Of a DNA stretch of 64,000 nucleotides, positions 11,626 to 23,035 are shown in pieces. Position numbers and translations under genes: made by a program. This stretch comes from Saccopteryx bilineata (Eukaryota > Chordata > Mammalia > Chiroptera > Emballonuridae). The stretch's first letter is position 1; every line of letters begins with the position of its first letter. Below the pieces are notes generated by a model. It did not search any database and was not told the origin of the DNA. It saw only the letters and a list, made by a program, of their open reading frames with translations. Location of the stretch: contig NC_089491.1 of NCBI RefSeq assembly GCF_036850765.1, forward strand, positions 92,226,740 to 92,290,739. The letters are read 5' to 3'.

Positions 11626-13362
11626 AAAAGTGATAATGATGATTATGAAATACACACAAAAAAATTCTGCATTGTAAGTTTTCTATATTTTTCTAAGTCA
11701 TTTTCTCTTTGCTTCACTTAGCAAAAGTAAAATCACTAGAGATTATCTCTGTAAAATTGGAGCTATTCTTTACAGAAAAAAACTTTGTTTATTGAATTTT
11801 GTAATACTTATATTGTAAAGGTAAAATTTTCATATATTGACAAGAAATAGTTTTTTTCAGTCCACTTAATGAAAACTACAAAAGTTGGTGGAAAATTTTT
11901 ATTTTTTAAAACCAACAGTCAACATCATTTTACCCTTTAAATAAACTCTATCTTTGCAATTGATTTTCCCCTAGCTATAAAAAACACTGAACTTTTTGAC
12001 CCCAACTACTTTGAATTATCTGCCTTTTTTCCCACTTTCTCTTCCTTTTTTTCTTTAAAACTTCACAGACTAGTCTATGATAGAAACCATGGTAAACATG
12101 TTGACAGTTTTATCAGAAAAAATCAAAGACTCTAAGACAGATACTTTTTTTCTCAATTAGCAGAAATTTTTAAGGTTTTCAACTAGTTCAAATGCATAAA
12201 GAGGAAACTACTTTACTGAGCTTTCTATGTATAGTTTTTATATATTAGCACATTATAGAACATCTCTACACAAATATAGACATCTTGCAGATGGGGATCC
12301 ATCTGTTTAGCCTGATTTTGCTACAAGCTTATGAACAAAGCCCAAGTCATCTTACTTTTCGAATTGCTACTGCATTAAATGCTCAGTGTTTTTATACCAT
12401 AGACTCTCCATGTTTCTGGCCTTGGATACTGTTTTCCTTTTCTGGCCAAAAGTTTGTTTTGCTAGAGAATTTGCTTCCAAGTACAATGTGTGATGTGGGC
12501 AGGTAGTGCCAGTTACATTTTTTATATAAATTCTAAATGTAAATTATTTCAAAAATTGCCTCTCGTTTGCACTATAAATTTCCCTCCCAAAATAGTATGT
12601 TTTAAATCAACACAATGAATGCTTAAATGTTGTCCCAATACTTCTTTTGTTACTTTAATTAAAATCATCTCTTCTACTACAGGTTTTTAGTACTGACTAA
12701 ATTGACAAGGGTTGCATTAAAGATAAAATGGCAAAGGAGTAGCTAAATCCCCAGGAGATATCAGTACAAATATTTATAAGGCTCACTGTGTCTCATTCTG
12801 CAGTCCTGTAAAGCAGAATCTAGTCAGGATGGATGATTTCTAAGCTTCCTCTGTGTCTCTTTTACCTTGTTTTCCAAGTGGGTTAGAACAACAACAAACA
12901 TAAAACAAAACAAAACAAAATGACGAAGTGATAAAATTAACAAATCCTTGCTACCTTTACCTCTACTGGAAGACCTATACTTTCTTTTGGAGGGAAAGCA
13001 CCTATGACAACATAGCACTTGTTTTTGGTTCAATACAATGCACTATATTGGAAGAGAGTATGAGAGCACACATTTTATGGGCACACAATGGCTTTATATA
13101 GGATAAACAGTGTTAACATTTTCCATAACAGTGTTAACATTTTCCATATCAGAGCTTTCTTGTTTTGTGACTATTATGCTACAGAACCCCATCTGATGCT
13201 AGTCTGTTCTAAGGTACTTTTCACCTGAGTGAATGAGAACTATAATTTCTTTCATAGTTTTTCTCCCTCATTGTGCCTCACTCTCTTTTACCCAGACTGC
13301 TTCTTCTGGGCATTTATATAGAGATTCCTTTGAGTCACTTTGCTCTGCCAATAAACAAACAA
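11626..13362. other. AT-rich intergenic DNA, no gene seen
   Basis: No coding frame with recognisable content. It contains a 21-bp tandem duplication at 13107-13148 (separate entry) and a short CAAAA-type simple repeat near 12900. Confidence 0.6.
13107..13148. repeat. Perfect 21-bp tandem duplication
   Basis: ACAGTGTTAACATTTTCCATA occurs twice head to tail with no difference, at 13107-13127 and 13128-13148. It is a recent local duplication or slippage event. Confidence 0.97.
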
Positions 13363-13366
13363 TGTG

Positions 13367-13434
<68 letters not shown>

Positions 13435-13491
13435 TTCTTCACTGGAAAAAGATTATCACCTCCCATCACACACACACACACACACACACAC
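13363..13491. repeat. (TG)n(AG)n microsatellite facing a (CA)n run
   Basis: A TG run (one GC interruption near 13373) passes into AG up to about 13430. A CA run occupies about 13467-13491. The TG and CA runs are inverted relative to each other with about 65 bp between them. Confidence 0.95.
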
Positions 13492-15925
13492 TTCTTTTTG
13501 AGCTACCACCTAGCAGGAATGTCAGAGTCAGTGAAGTTTCTTTTTTTGTCTACTGCCAGGTTTACTTACTCAAAGTTGTAAACAGGGTCTTCGTCAGAAG
13601 AATCTGAAATTGAAGGAGATAGCTGAATCTCTGTGGAGAGAGGAGCTCCCGGTCAGGAAGCTGTAAAGAATGGGTATTATATGTGGTGATCTTCATCCCT
13701 CAGAACTTATGAATGGTTTGCTCACTCTCCTTGGCAGGTACAAATCTGTCTAGGGACATGAGACTCTATGACTTCAACCAAAGAGTACAAGGCAATGGGG
13801 ATAAAGTGGACTTTAAAACCATAAAATCCTGTCGTGAATCGCGGGTTTGACAAGCATTTGCTCTGTTTTCTTAAGGTTTCTTCATATATACATAAGCCTT
13901 GTTTTTGCTCATCTGAAACTAAATTTGTGTAACTTCTGCCACATGCTTCCTATTGTCCTCATACATGTTTTCAAGCCCCAAACTCCTATCTTCAATGTAT
14001 TTAGAATAATTTAGTATACAGACAAATACATGAAATTTTAAACATATATAAAATTATGATCTTGTTACAGTTAGAGTATTGATCTTTACATTGTTTTCTT
14101 TCCCTTTTTTCATCTAAGCTCAGTTCCCACACTCAGGCTTCTATTTTTTGTTGGTATATTAATTACATACTTATATTTTCTAAAATAATTAAATGAATAA
14201 ATTTGTTTTATATTAACTTCTGATATACGGTCGCACTATTTCTAAAGTCTTGTGTTGTGCTGATATATGTTCTTCCTTTATTAATAATAATATAATACAG
14301 TTTGTAACACTTCAGTTTAATAAAGAATAAAAAATATAATAGACTAAGCATTCATTTAAATTCTCATTGAAATATTTACATTACATTTGTATATTATTAT
14401 TTTTAATAATGCAAATATGTTTTATTATTGTAGATAACTACATCAAATATATAAAGAAAATCGCTGGTAGAAATTAAGGAGAATAAAATGCCTCTGAGTG
14501 TCTTTGACAAACAAGAGACACATGCAAATAAGAATTCTTCTGCTTTAAATGTAGTAAGCTACAAAAGAATGTTTCTATCCTAATAGGAAGAACAAGGTAG
14601 GCAACCCATAAAATTATGGTTTTATTTAACTCTGTAAAAGCTCTAATAATCTACACTGATTTAAAAAAATTAAAATTAAGAAAATTATCCTCCTCTAAGA
14701 AAGAGGAGACCTGCTTTTGCTTTCATTCTTGGTAGAGCACTTGAAAATAAGGAGAAGCCAGTGGAGTATTTTTGAACAATTTTTGTTGTTGAGAGTTATC
14801 TAGCATGAGTATTTAGATTCTGAAAGAGTCCAAGGCTCAAAAGGAGTTTGCATTATCCCATTTCCATTAGCCCACAGGTCTACATTGAATGTTCACTCAG
14901 AAAATAAGGGTTCATCATGGCAAGCAAGAAAAATGCACTGAGCCTTCCAGGTTCTTGAATAGTAGGAAGAGCCCACCTGTGCCCAGAATAGAAATCCATC
15001 TATGCTTTTCTCTCTTTTTCTCTCACTATGTAATTCTCTATTTCTTGTTATTTCCTTTACTCCCACCTTCCCTGTGTGTGTGTGCATGTGTGTATATATT
15101 CAAGTAGAAAATGAGAACATAAAATTGTTTCTAAGGAATTTAACACAATGTTAAGATACAAAGTCAGTAACTGAAGGCAAGTGCATTTCTATATGTCGGT
15201 AATAAACAATTGAAGATTGAATTTTTAAATAATATATAGTTACAGTTAGCATAAATGTTGAAATATAAATAAATATATCACACAAAAGGTGCAAATTATG
15301 TCCTTTGAAGACTATGCTATATTGCTAAAAATATAAAATAAAATTACTCAATAGCTGAAGAGACATATTTATAAAACAAAAACCTCAATAATGTTAAGTT
15401 GCCAATTTTCCTCAAATTTGTAATCAATTGCATGTAATCTCAATCAAAACAGAAGTAGAATTTATTAAAGAAAAAAGTGACCCTAAAATATAATTGGATA
15501 TGAAAATACTTGAGAATACACAAAGTAATTTAAAAAAAAAAAGCTTTAAAGTAATAAAATTGTTTCAAAACATATTCTTGCTATACTGAGTCACCAAGAT
15601 ATTCCACAATAATGTCTAGTAGTCAAACCACTGTGGGATAGCAGCATAGAATAGGTCATTTTATTAAAAACCAAAACCAAATACAATTTACAATTTATGC
15701 TAACATTGGCTAGAGTAGTGAAGGAGGATATAATGTTTAATCAATGTTTCCCACACTTATTTGACTACAAAATAATTTTATTCATTTAACTCTATCAATA
15801 TATTTCTAAATACAGATTAAAAAATATTATGTGAGGAATTCTGCCATATATCTCTGTAACTAGGAAATAACAACATACTCTCTAAGGGAATGTGCATATT
15901 AAAAACTTTACAATGCTGAAATAAA
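13492..15925. other. AT-rich intergenic DNA, no gene seen
   Basis: No gene or recent interspersed repeat recognised. A short TG-rich stretch lies near 15075. Decayed old repeats cannot be excluded. Confidence 0.55.
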
Positions 15926-15942
15926 GTGAACAATATGGTTTT

Positions 15943-15948
15943 TTTGTG

Positions 15949-15987
<39 letters not shown>

Positions 15988-16265
15988 AGAGGACAGACAA
16001 ACAGGAAGGGAGAGAGGTGAGAAGCATCAATTCTATGTTGCGGCACCTTAGTTGCTCATTGATTGTTTCCTCATATGTGCCTTGACTGGGAGGTTACAGC
16101 AGATGGAGTGACCTCTTGCTCGAGCCAGTGACCTTGGGCTCAAGTTGGTGAGCCTTGCTCAAACCAAATGAGCTCACGCTCAAGGTGGCGACCTCGGGGT
16201 CTCAAACCTGGGTCCTCTATGTCCCAGTTCGATGCTCTATGCACTGCACCACTTACTGGTCAGGG
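15943..16265 (-). mobile_element. SINE family A, reverse strand, 17-bp target duplication
   Basis: The reverse complement starts CCTGACCAGTAAGTGG and carries the A-family body and CT-rich end. Its tail on the forward strand is a T-rich run that has become (TG)n(AG)n. The duplication GTGAACAATATGGTTTT is perfect at 15926-15942 and 16266-16282. Confidence 0.96.
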
Positions 16266-16569
16266 GTGAACAATATGGTTTTATTCAATGCTATAGTTGC
16301 AGTATTTTAATCCCTGCTTATATATAGCATTTTGTTAAATTTAATGAAATAATGATTGGATAAATACTCACTCTTGGCTTACTGATGACAAGACTGAAAA
16401 AATTTGGTTACGGCACAATTGTTGACCCTCAAGAATTATCTTCATAAAAGAGAGTTTTAAAATGTCTGGGGGGGGGGGGAGAACAACAACTGTGATGAGT
16501 ATATTTCTTGCTGTCCATTAGTAAGTAATCATAATAAATAAAGCAGAAGTCTGTATGTCACATCGAAAG

Positions 16570-16905
16570 GCCATTATGATGGTTAATGTTATGTGCTAAC
16601 TGGGCTATGCCATGTATTTAAATATTTGCTCAAACACATCTGAATGCTATTGTGAAGGTAGTTTTTAGATGAGATTAACATTTAAGTCAATAGACTTTGA
16701 GTGTAACAGTTCACCATCCATAATGTAGTTGGGCTTTATTTATTCAGCTGAAAACCTTAAGAAAAAGCCTGACCTCCCCTGAAGGAGGGAATTCTGCCAA
16801 CAGCCTTCTCCAGCTGCAACACTGATTCTTTCCTGGGACCCCAGTTTTTGGACTTGCCAGCCTCCACAATCACATGAATAAATTCTTGAACAATTTCTTA
16901 GTATT
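16570..16905. repeat. Old mammalian interspersed repeat, LTR-like, family not named
   Basis: The stretch GATGGTTAATGTTATGTG, then GATGAGATTAACATTTAA, then TTGGACTTGCCAGCCTCCAC and ATGAATAAATTC matches a common ancient mammalian repeat, probably LTR-derived. I recognise the pattern but not the family name with certainty. Confidence 0.6.
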
Positions 16906-17595
16906 TATTTTTTATTTATCTTGCATCCTTTTGTTCTGTTAGAGAAACCTAACAGCTGCATATTCCTATTCTTATTTCACAAATCTATTTTTCCTTTTAT
17001 TAAATCTATAAGATATAAAATTTCTTTCAATGTATTAGGTATAGAAATACTATTCATCACTCCACTAAAGTCGCTTTATGCATCTGCTGTGAAATCGAAG
17101 ATGATGCACTTCTCATGGACTAGTGTAGAAAGAAGAGCATGCATGAAATACTTTTCTAAACCTGACCATTCATAGAAATGTGTAATTCTGATATTAACCA
17201 ATGGGTATTTCAGCAAGCAACTGTATTTTGAAATTCATCTGATCTGGACAACTATTTTTCTGTCACCATGAAAGAAAAACAGCAGGATTTTAAAGGATTT
17301 TTCTTAGATAAGGCGCCTCTGAAGCCTTTGAGTAAATGTCTTTGATGAATGAGCACAAGGTATTGAACATCACATTATACTAAGTGTCCGGCCAATGCCT
17401 CTATGATGCAGTTTTACTCATTATAGTTGGTAAAGCACACAAACCTTGGTAACTATATATTTGGCTAATTGTTCTGACTTACGTTTAGAATTAAGGTTTA
17501 GAAAAAGAAAAAATTATCCCAGTTAGCTTGTATTTTTTATGCTCTGAGTCCTTCAGAATTTCAAATTCAAATTAAAACATTTTTCCTCCTGGAAA
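16906..17595. other. AT-rich intergenic DNA, no gene seen
   Basis: An 84-codon open frame at 16921-17175 has no recognisable motif and is treated as chance. Confidence 0.55.
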
Positions 17596-17608
17596 GTATC
17601 TATCTATC

Positions 17609-17659
<51 letters not shown>

Positions 17660-17668
17660 ATCTATCTA
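17596..17668. repeat. (TATC)n tetranucleotide microsatellite
   Basis: About 17 near-perfect TATC units, interrupted twice by TATCATC. Confidence 0.97.
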
Positions 17669-17679
17669 ACAGTGTGGTG

Positions 17680-17860
17680 AATGCAGGGGAAAGCAAGAAA
17701 GTTTTTGGAGGAAATAGGAAAAATAAATTGTAATAGACAAAGACTTGATTTGGGGGAGGGAACAAACAATACGGTGTACAGAGATGTGTTGTAGAGTTGG
17801 GTGCCTGAAGTATGTATAATTATGTTTATCAGTGTTACTCCAATAAATTCAATTTAAAAA
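17680..17860 (+). mobile_element. L1 3' UTR end fragment
   Basis: GGTGTACAGAGATGTGTTGT, then TGTATAATTATGTTTATCAG and CCAATAAATTCAATTTAAA parallel positions 893-985 of the first L1 in this window. Only the last ~180 bp are present. Confidence 0.75.
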
Positions 17861-17865
17861 ACTAG

Positions 17866-18240
17866 ACCCTGGCTGATTGGCTCAGTGGTAGAGTGTCAGC
17901 CCGGCATGTGGAAGTCCCGGGTTAAATTCCCGGCCAGGGCACACAGGAGAAGCACGCATCTAATTCTCTCCTTTTACCTCTCCTTTCTCTCTATCTCTCT
18001 CTCTTCCTTTCTCACAGCTAAGGTTCCATTGGAGACAAGTTGGCATAGGCATTGAGGAAGGCTCCATGGCTTTTGCTTCAGGCACTAGAATGGCTCCAGT
18101 TGCATGGAGCAATGCCCTAGATGGGCAGAGCATTGTCCCTTAGTGGGCATGCAGGTGGATCCTGATCAGACACATGCAGGAGTCTCTCTGCCTCCCTGCT
18201 TCTCACTTCAGAAAAATACAAAAAATAACAATGACCAAAA
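17866..18240 (+). mobile_element. SINE family B, full length
   Basis: The tRNA-like head starts CCCTGGCTGATTGGCTCAGT. The box B position reads GGTTAAATTCC, damaged relative to GGTTCGATTCC in the best copy. The B body and an end of CAGAAAAATACAAAAAATAA follow. Flanks AAAAAACTAGA and AAAAAAAGAA may be a decayed duplication. Confidence 0.92.
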
Positions 18241-19568
18241 AAAGAACCCTATAATTTCCTAGGAAAAGAATGAGTTATTTTAATAAAATAATAAAGACTT
18301 GTCTGTTGACTAAATTTTGTGACCAAAATGGTGAGACTTGATATAGGAGAAAGACTTCTCATTTCCCCATCCTTAATCTTTGTTTCACATCAATATGTAA
18401 TAATTCAGAAAGAAATCTATGATGCTATTTAAGAATAAAAGTAGAAAGAGAAACTGCCTAAAGATGAGAGAATTCATGATTTTGAAAGAAATTAATATTT
18501 AATGGGGCACTCCAAACTTCAGTTTCAGTATAGAATAATATTAAGAAATTATACTATGTTGGTCCTACCCAAGGTGTTATAAGACAGCATCTTCCCTGAA
18601 ATCCTTCCTGACTAGTTCAGAAATTCCTGAGAGGGAAGATCTTCTTAATGTCTTAGTGTGTGGGGAGTCTTGTCTCCTCCCTCTTTCTCTTAGCTTTGTC
18701 TGCATTAATCTTTGCAATTCCCTAAAAGTATGCTTTTCTGTGCTATTTTTTTTCTTATTTCTAATAATGGTTGACTCTTCCAAGCTGGTGCTCTGACATT
18801 TCTTGTTAATCCAAAGTAAGCTACATTGTCCAAGGACCAAAATAATTTCCAGTGTTCTATATTGAGCACCTAAATATGCCCTGCCATTTTCCTTATATAA
18901 TAGCCTCACTTAAAGCCAACATTTCTTACAGTTTCCAATAGCCTCATTTAATTCTCAGCTTCTATGTCCTCACTATTATGTCACTATAAGAGAAGAATCT
19001 TCTTTTTCCACTTTTGAAATTACAATCTCTATTTAATGGGCTTCACAATCTCTATTTAATGGGAGAAAGGGAAGAATATTGGAATCACATACCATGACAG
19101 ACTCAATATAATGCTGTTATATTTTTAGACTTGGATACTCTCTTATTCTAGGATAATTTCTTTCTCCTGAAGACAGCCAAAGCAATAAAACATCAACAAA
19201 AGAATGAACAAATACGAATCACCCTGTAAAGTAAACTGTCTGCCAGGACAGCATTCTGGGACAAGTCATGTCTACACTCCACAGCCTCAGTGGCTCAGAT
19301 GTGTCCTGTATCCCTACTTCATGAATAAAAAGAGTGAGCAATGATTGGTCTGTTTGAAACTGATAGCTAAATTATCAGTAATATAAGTGATATAAGGGAT
19401 ACTATTTACATTTTCAACATAGGAAGGACACATCTAGAGCCTAGAAGGAAAGAGCTAGTTTACCTTATCATAAAACATGTGTTTAAATGTTAAGAATGTA
19501 TTTTAACTGAGATATTGTATAATATCACTCACATCAACATAACACCTGGGACAGATATGGGGTTTTCT
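18241..19568. other. Intergenic DNA with one small tandem duplication, no gene seen
   Basis: ACAATCTCTATTTAATGGG is repeated at 19022-19040 and 19045-19063 (period 23). A 110-codon reverse open frame at 18577-18909 has no recognisable domain. Confidence 0.6.
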
Positions 19569-19584
19569 AAAATTAATTGAGTTG

Positions 19585-20152
19585 GCCTGACCAGATGGTG
19601 CTATTTTCATCACATCATATCAAAGGTAGATTGTACTAACATGACTTAATGACTTATGACTGTTGATCGTGATCACCTGGCTAAGATTGTCAAGTTTCTA
19701 CATAGTAAAAGTATTTTAACTACCACCACTACCCCTTTAATACAGTACAGTGTACTATCTATAGTCCACATTTAAAGAGTAAGGAGTTGCTTAACCGGCC
19801 AGTGATGCAGTGGATAGAGCATTGGACTGGGACACGGAGGACCCAGGTTCGAGACCCAGAGGTCACCAGCTTGAGCGCGGGCTCATTTGGTTTGAACAAA
19901 AGCTCACCAGCTTGAGCCCAAGGTCGCTGGCTCGAGCAAGGGGTTACTAGGTTTGCTGAAGGCCCGCGGTCAAGGCACATATGAGAAAGCAATCAATGAA
20001 CAACCAAGGTGTTGCAACGAAAAACTGATGATTAATGCTTCTCATCTCTCTGTTCCTGTCTGTCTGCCCCTGTCTATCCCTCTCTCCGACTCTCTCTCTG
20101 TCTCTGTCAAAAACAAACAAACAACAAACCAAAACAAAACAAAGAAAACAAT
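19585..20152 (+). mobile_element. Composite SINE family A insertion with ~190 bp foreign segment
   Basis: A perfect 16-bp duplication, AAAATTAATTGAGTTG, flanks the whole block (19569-19584 and 20153-20168). The block begins with the first 16 nt of an A-type SINE (GCCTGACCAGATGGTG). About 190 bp of non-SINE sequence follows (about 19601-19788) that resembles an ancient L1 3' UTR (GTGATCACCTGGCTAAGATT near 19668). A second, complete A-type SINE with its own start and A-rich tail follows. Because one duplication encloses everything, it appears to have inserted as one unit. Confidence 0.85.
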
Positions 20153-20279
20153 AAAATTAATTGAGTTGTTTAAACTACTCCATGGACAGAAACTCAAGGT
20201 AGCTCTATATATTGTTCCAATAAGAAAGATTGTCATGCAGATGGTAGAGGGCCCATTCCCAAAAGAGAAAAAGCATAGT

Positions 20280-20480
20280 CAAGTACTGTATGTTGAGAAT
20301 CTTTTATGTGCTAGGCTTATAGTATATCCAGAATCTTTGCATGTTCTACAAATTCAAAGATGTAAACGTTCATAGTATTTATTTTGTGCCAGTTTTTGAG
20401 ATAGGTAATATTATTATTTCTGGTCTATAGATTTGGAAACCAAAGTATAGGGAAAGTGGAGTAATTTACTACCTAGTCTC
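20280..20480 (-). repeat. MIR fragment, antisense
   Basis: TTTTATGTGCTAGGC, then GATAGGTAATATTATTATTT, then TAGATTTGGAAACCAAAG follow the reverse strand of MIR at old divergence. Confidence 0.65.
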
Positions 20481-21182
20481 CTGGATAGGAGTGAAAGCCA
20501 AAGTTAATATAGAATTCTTACAGCCATGTTTTAGAATATATTTAAAGTAAAAAATAACATATGTTCCATAAATATTGAAATAAACAAAGTTGAATTTTAC
20601 CTTATTCCCAATTTTAAAATGTGGTTTTGATGAGTTACTTGAATTTTAGTTTGAAACAAAGAGAAAAACAAGATAGCAAGGTAAAACATTATTTTAAAAG
20701 TCTTTCAAATCTCTAATTATTGCAACTAAAAAGCCTTTTTGAGAACTCAGTAACCAAAATCAGTAACAAAAGAAGACACAAAAAACTATTAAGCTACTCA
20801 TGCAATTATTAAAAAGTGTATTACAGAAAAAAAACTATAAAGTTTTCATTTGATTTTTTTGAGAAAATAACTTTCACATGCCTAGTAATTTATTGTAATT
20901 CAATGTCTTTTCATGTGGTATTTTATAGACTGTATAAAATATGAAAGCACAAGTCAATTCTAACATTTAAGTAATTAATGATGCTATTTCAAACACTGAG
21001 ACTGAGGACAACACGCAGTCACTAGGATGGTTAAAAAAAGAATCTTTTTCATATGTTAATTTTCAACTCATATTTCCTTTTCATTTTCCTCTTTTTTATT
21101 CTGCTGGGGCTTGTTTTCCATTTTTTAATTATTTCATATGACCTTTTTATAGATGAAATCAATTATAACTTTGTGTTATAGC
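20481..21182. other. AT-rich intergenic DNA, no gene seen
   Basis: Nothing recognised. Confidence 0.6.
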
Positions 21183-21199
21183 TGCAAAAATGTTTTTTC

Positions 21200-21540
21200 A
21201 AGTGAGAGGAAGGGAGATAGTGAAACAGACTCCTATGTGTGTACCCCAACTGGAATCAACCTGGCCATCTCCACCCCCATCTGGGAATGATGCTCCAATC
21301 AACTGAGCCATCTTTTAGGGCCTGAGACTTACTTTGGGCCAAAGAGTTATCCTCAGCGCACAGGGCCAAGGCTCAAACCAACTGAGCCACTGTCTGCAAG
21401 AGGGGAAGAGGAAGAGAAAGGGGAGAAGGAAGAGAAGAGAAGCAGATGGTCGCTTCTCCTATGTGACCTAACCCGGAATTAAACCCAGGATATCCATATG
21501 CTAGTCCGATGTTCTATCCACTGAGCAAGCCAGCCAGGGC
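21200..21540 (-). mobile_element. SINE family B, reverse strand, old copy
   Basis: Ends in the reversed head GCAAGCCAGCCAGGGC and carries the B body at high divergence. Imperfect duplication TGCAAAAATGTTTTTTC (21183-21199) against TGCAAATATTTTCTC (21541-21555). Confidence 0.88.
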
Positions 21541-21555
21541 TGCAAATATTTTCTC

Positions 21556-22477
21556 ATTCTCTCTCTCTCATTTTGTTGTTGTTCTTATTGTTGTTGCGCT
21601 GATTTTGCATTAACCATAGAGAAATGACTGGTGTTTATGTAGTCAAGTCTATTAGCTTTTTCACTTATAGGATGTGTCGTGGATTTATCTAGGTAGCCTA
21701 GGTTCATATATCTACCTAACTATTTGCTATGTATGATGGCATATTATTATATAGATACTTCTACCATCTCATTTTATATTTTATCTTTACCTACATCCAG
21801 GGTCTTGGCCACTTTCACCTTGGTTACCAGATTAGTTTGATCTGAATCTAGCCAGTGGTTGAGGCAACAGCCTGGACATGGGAGCAAGCAGAGCGCCTTC
21901 CCACTTGCCTTGTGGGATGCACCTTGTTTCCCGCCCAACACTTTCATGTGTCACTGAGGCAGAAGCCAACATGATATTTCTACCCATAAATACATTTGGA
22001 TGAATAGTTATTGTCCACAAGGAGAATATATGATGGGAGGTGAGAAATTGGTGGGTATATTTATTTATTTCCTCCTTTTCAACTTTCTATCTCTTGTGCT
22101 CTACTTTGTATGACCTGTTGGAAATCGTATGAGAGGAGCCACTGGCTGTACATGATTTTGTACATGGCTATCTCAGTTATGCCCCTGTCCTTTGTCCTTG
22201 ATCCTTTCTTTCCTAACTTCTTTCCTCATACTTGTTTCTCAGTCACTGCATTCCCTAAGAGCATATTAACACATAAACTTTTGCCTCAGGGTCAGTTTTC
22301 TAGGTGTGTCATACTAAGACAGATGTCTAATAATGAAGTAGTTAATATAAAAAAATGAACTATTGCTTACACAAAACTTGCTTTTCACATCATCTTCCTC
22401 ATCTCAGTAAATGATAACTCCATTTTTAGAACCTCAAACCTAAAATTCTGAATAATTCTTATCTCCTCTCTCCTCCT
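21556..22477. other. Intergenic DNA, no gene seen
   Basis: An 82-codon frame at 22110-22358 lacks recognisable motifs. Confidence 0.55.
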
Positions 22478-22549
22478 ACTCTATACCTAATCTATTAGCA
22501 AATCCTCTTGCACCCACTCTACACCTAATTTATTAGCAAATCCTCTTGC
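22478..22549. repeat. 34-bp tandem duplication, period 38
   Basis: Copies at 22478-22511 and 22516-22549 share CTATTAGCAAATCCTCTTGC and TTATTAGCAAATCCTCTTGC endings with two substitutions in all. Confidence 0.9.
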
Positions 22550-22689
22550 TTGTCTCTTCAACATACATCTAAAAACAATCACATCTCTCCACCTATACCA
22601 CAATCACTCCAAGATTTATTTATTAATTTTTTTTAATTATCATTCTAAATGATACCCTTGTTTCTATACTTGACATCTACAATTAATTT

Positions 22690-22925
22690 TCCATGCAGCA
22701 GAGGAAGGTCTTTTTAAAATGTACATCATATCATGGTGCAATTCTTCATGGTGTAGTAAAGACCTTACAGTGGCCTATAAATTCCCGGCTGTTTTATACC
22801 CTTGTTATTTTTCAGATTTCTTTTTCCTGTTACACATACACTCTTCACTCCTCATCACAAACCCCCTTGCTGGATGTCCATAAAGCATGCCAAACATGCT
22901 TCTCTACTGTAACCTTTTCCACTTA
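22690..22925 (-). repeat. L2 (ancient LINE) fragment, antisense
   Basis: The order GTACATCATATCATGG, CCTTACAGTGGCCTATAAA, CCCCTTGCTGGATG, AAACATGCTTCTCT follows the reverse strand of the L2 3' region at old divergence. Confidence 0.6.
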
Positions 22926-22969
22926 TTATATTTTATTAGCTTGTCATAAGGATTTAAATAATCCAGTAA

Positions 22970-23035
22970 TGTTTTGAGCATAATGCCTGGCACATAGTAG
23001 GATCATAATAATTAATGCTGGTTATGACATTTTAG
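22970..23035 (+). repeat. MIR/L2 3' end fragment
   Basis: TAATGCCTGGCACATAGTAG followed by ATCATAATAATTAATG is the conserved 3' tail shared by MIR and L2. Confidence 0.7.

Noticed and set aside
17596..17668. CRISPR-like regular repeat
   Set aside because: Simple tetranucleotide microsatellite with no spacers, in a mammalian genome.
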